Shown: piece after piece, positions 63,120-64,000 of the stretch | Layout of the letters: each line of letters begins with the position of its first letter | How positions within the stretch are numbered: position 1 is the stretch's first letter | NCBI GenBank assembly: GCA_030762175.1 | Contig: JAUJEO010000019.1 | Location: 5,276,001-5,340,000 of the forward strand | Reading direction: 5' to 3' | DNA: 64,000 nt | DNA from: Metallyticus violacea | Lineage: Eukaryota; Arthropoda; Insecta; Mantodea; Metallyticidae | Made by a program: the position numbers and the translations under genes | The notes under the pieces: generated by a model | Database searches by the model: none | What the model saw: the letters and a program-made list of their open reading frames with translations, nothing else | Told to the model about the DNA's origin: nothing

Positions 63120-64000
63120 ATAGCCTTAGACAAGCATATTATGCGCAAATATTCTCGAAAAGAAAAAAATTTTTTTTCGAAGTTTGGAAACTTCGTTAGA
63201 ATCACTTTTTTTCCGTTCTTATTTGAGATAACTGGTTCTCTTTCATTATACTAGTTTGATAGCCCCAGAAAAGCATATTATGCGCAAAGAATCTAGAAAA
63301 GAAAAAAATTTTTTTTCGAAGATTGGAAACCTCGTTAGAATCACTTTTTTTCCATTCTTATTTGAGATAACTTCTTCTCTTTCATTATTCTAGATTGATA
63401 GCCTTAGACAAGCATATTATGCGCAAAGAATCTCGAAAAGAAAAAAATTTTTTTTAAGAAGTTTGGAAACTTCGTTAGAATCACTTTTTTTCCGTTCTTA
63501 TTTAAGATAACTTGTTCTCTTTCATTATACTAGTTTGATAGCCTTAGACAAGCATATTATGCGCAAAGAATCTCGAAAAGAAAAAAATTTTTTTTCGAAG
63601 TTTGGAAACTTCGTTATAATCACTTTTTTTCCGTTCTTATTTAAGATTACTGGTTCTCTTTCATTATACTAGTTTGATAGCCTCAGACAAGCATATTATG
63701 CGCAAAGAATCTCGAAAAGAAAAAAATTTTTTTTCGAAGTTTGGAAACTTCGTTAGAATCACTTTTTTTCCATTCTTATTTGAGATAACTTGTTCTCTTT
63801 CATTATACTTGTTTGATAGCCTTAGACAAGCATATTATTCGCAAAGAATCTCGAAAAGAAAAAAAATTTTTTTCGAAGTTTGGAAACTTCCTTAGAATCA
63901 CTTTTTTTCCATTCTTATTTCAGATAACATGTTCTCTTTCATTATACTAGTTTGATAGCCTTAGACAAGCATATTATGGGCAAAGAATCTCGAAAAGAAA
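63120..64000 (+). repeat. Right edge of window, start of a further unit
   Basis: Six monomers: AAATATTCTCG type, a hybrid XbaI/AATCTGG monomer, AAGAAG type with TTATTCTAG, GTTATAATC type, a CCATTC type, and one with ATTATTCGC and A8T7. The final 120 bp carry TTTCAGATAACATG and ATTATGGGC, seen elsewhere only at 59887-59951, at a shift of 4030 bp. The array continues past the window. Confidence 0.8.
63259..63397 (+). repeat. Hybrid monomer from a one-monomer deletion
   Basis: The front is XbaI type (TCTAGAAAAG, GAAGATTGG, CCTCG with G at 63334). The back is AATCTGG type (CCATTC with A at 63354, AACTTCTTC), and it is followed by the TTATTCTAG monomer that normally follows the AATCTGG type. Elsewhere the two parents are adjacent, so one full repeat has been lost. 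The switch lies between 63335 and 63353. Confidence 0.85.

Larger units (their letters stand above)
1..64000 (+). repeat. 139-bp tandem satellite array filling the window
   Basis: Monomers starting TTATACTAG begin at 1, 140 and 279, and the same 139-bp spacing continues to the last base, giving about 460 copies, all head to tail on the plus strand. Monomers differ from each other by a handful of substitutions and small indels, with lengths of about 136-153 bp for rare forms. No gap, inversion, transposon or unique insert is visible. Satellites of this size, packed without interruption and grouped into multi-kilobase higher-order units, are typical of centromeric or other heterochromatic blocks of eukaryotes; that placement is inference. 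The family is not one I can name. Both edges are cut by the window. Confidence 0.98.

Noticed and set aside
606..63895. Over one hundred short open frames (60-115 codons) with very similar products rich in Phe, Leu, Ser and Lys
   Set aside because: They are satellite sequence read in frame. Most start at TTG in TTTGGAAAC or TTTGATAGC, not ATG, and end at the TAG of TATACTAG. Neighbouring frames overlap each other, and 139 is not a multiple of 3, so no frame carries through. No domain, signal or ribosome-binding site is seen.
1..64000. CRISPR array or prokaryotic iterons
   Set aside because: There is no alternation of short constant repeats with unique spacers. The whole 139-bp unit repeats, over hundreds of copies.
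1..64000. Minisatellite inside a coding gene
   Set aside because: The unit length is not divisible by 3 and each monomer contains stops, so it could not encode a repeated protein domain.
1..64000. Telomeric or rDNA-spacer repeats, tRNA or 5S genes
   Set aside because: No TTAGGG-like runs, no tRNA A/B boxes with cloverleaf, and no rRNA sequence were seen. TTAG occurs only as part of TTAGAATCAC.

Overview
The whole 64 kb window is one tandem satellite array. A 139-bp, AT-rich monomer (43 G+C in 139 by my count of a representative copy, about 31%) is repeated head to tail, always in the same orientation, roughly 460 times (64000/139). I see no unique sequence, protein-coding gene, RNA gene, transposon or inversion anywhere. 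Both ends lie inside the array, so its true length is unknown. Such a long uninterrupted array, with monomers organised into multi-kilobase higher-order repeats (HORs), points to eukaryotic constitutive heterochromatin: centromeric, pericentromeric or subtelomeric. I do not recognise the monomer as a named satellite family and cannot name the organism.

The monomer, taken to start at TTATACTAG, contains in order: a SpeI site (ACTAGT); a short inverted repeat (GCATA-T-TATGC); an A-tract running into a T-tract (usually A7T8); a perfect 18-bp palindrome with a 2-bp centre (CGAAGTTTGGAAACTTCG); a sequence resembling the 5' half of the mammalian CENP-B box (CTTCGTTAGAATC); and a pyrimidine-rich tail. 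Monomers fall into recurring variant types: CCTCAG versus CCTTAG, CTTCG versus CTTCC, CCGTTC versus CCATTC, an XbaI-containing type, and an AATCTGG type. These types act as bar codes for reading HOR structure.

Layout, left to right. 1-2303 is a copy of 10577-12879. 2304-4510 is a mixed zone. 4511-7704 and 7705-10898 are a nearly perfect 3194-bp tandem duplication. About 11.56-23.0 kb holds two full units (5142 and 5559 bp) plus the start of a third. 24.4-28.2 kb contains a nested 2220-bp duplication, and 25.2-34.8 kb a 4302-bp unit present twice plus a partial third copy. 34.8-37.3 kb recurs at 60.7-63.1 kb. 37.3-38.2 kb copies 12.3-13.2 kb. 38.3-44.1 kb copies 19.3-25.1 kb. 44.1-47.1 kb copies 25.5-28.5 kb. 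47.1-55.3 kb is a set of overlapping 6947-, 4586- and 4308-bp re-duplications. 55.3-60.2 kb copies 25.5-30.4 kb. The right edge starts another copy of material seen near 59.9 kb.

No genes work together here. The content is structural DNA shaped by repeated unequal exchange and segmental amplification. Several crossover products (hybrid monomers) can be located to within 5-19 bp. The short open frames in the array are by-products of low stop density: nearly all begin with TTG, end at the TAG of the SpeI site, cross monomer boundaries and cannot stay in frame because 139 is not a multiple of 3. Block boundaries were placed by eye from diagnostic variants and are uncertain by tens of bases unless stated otherwise.
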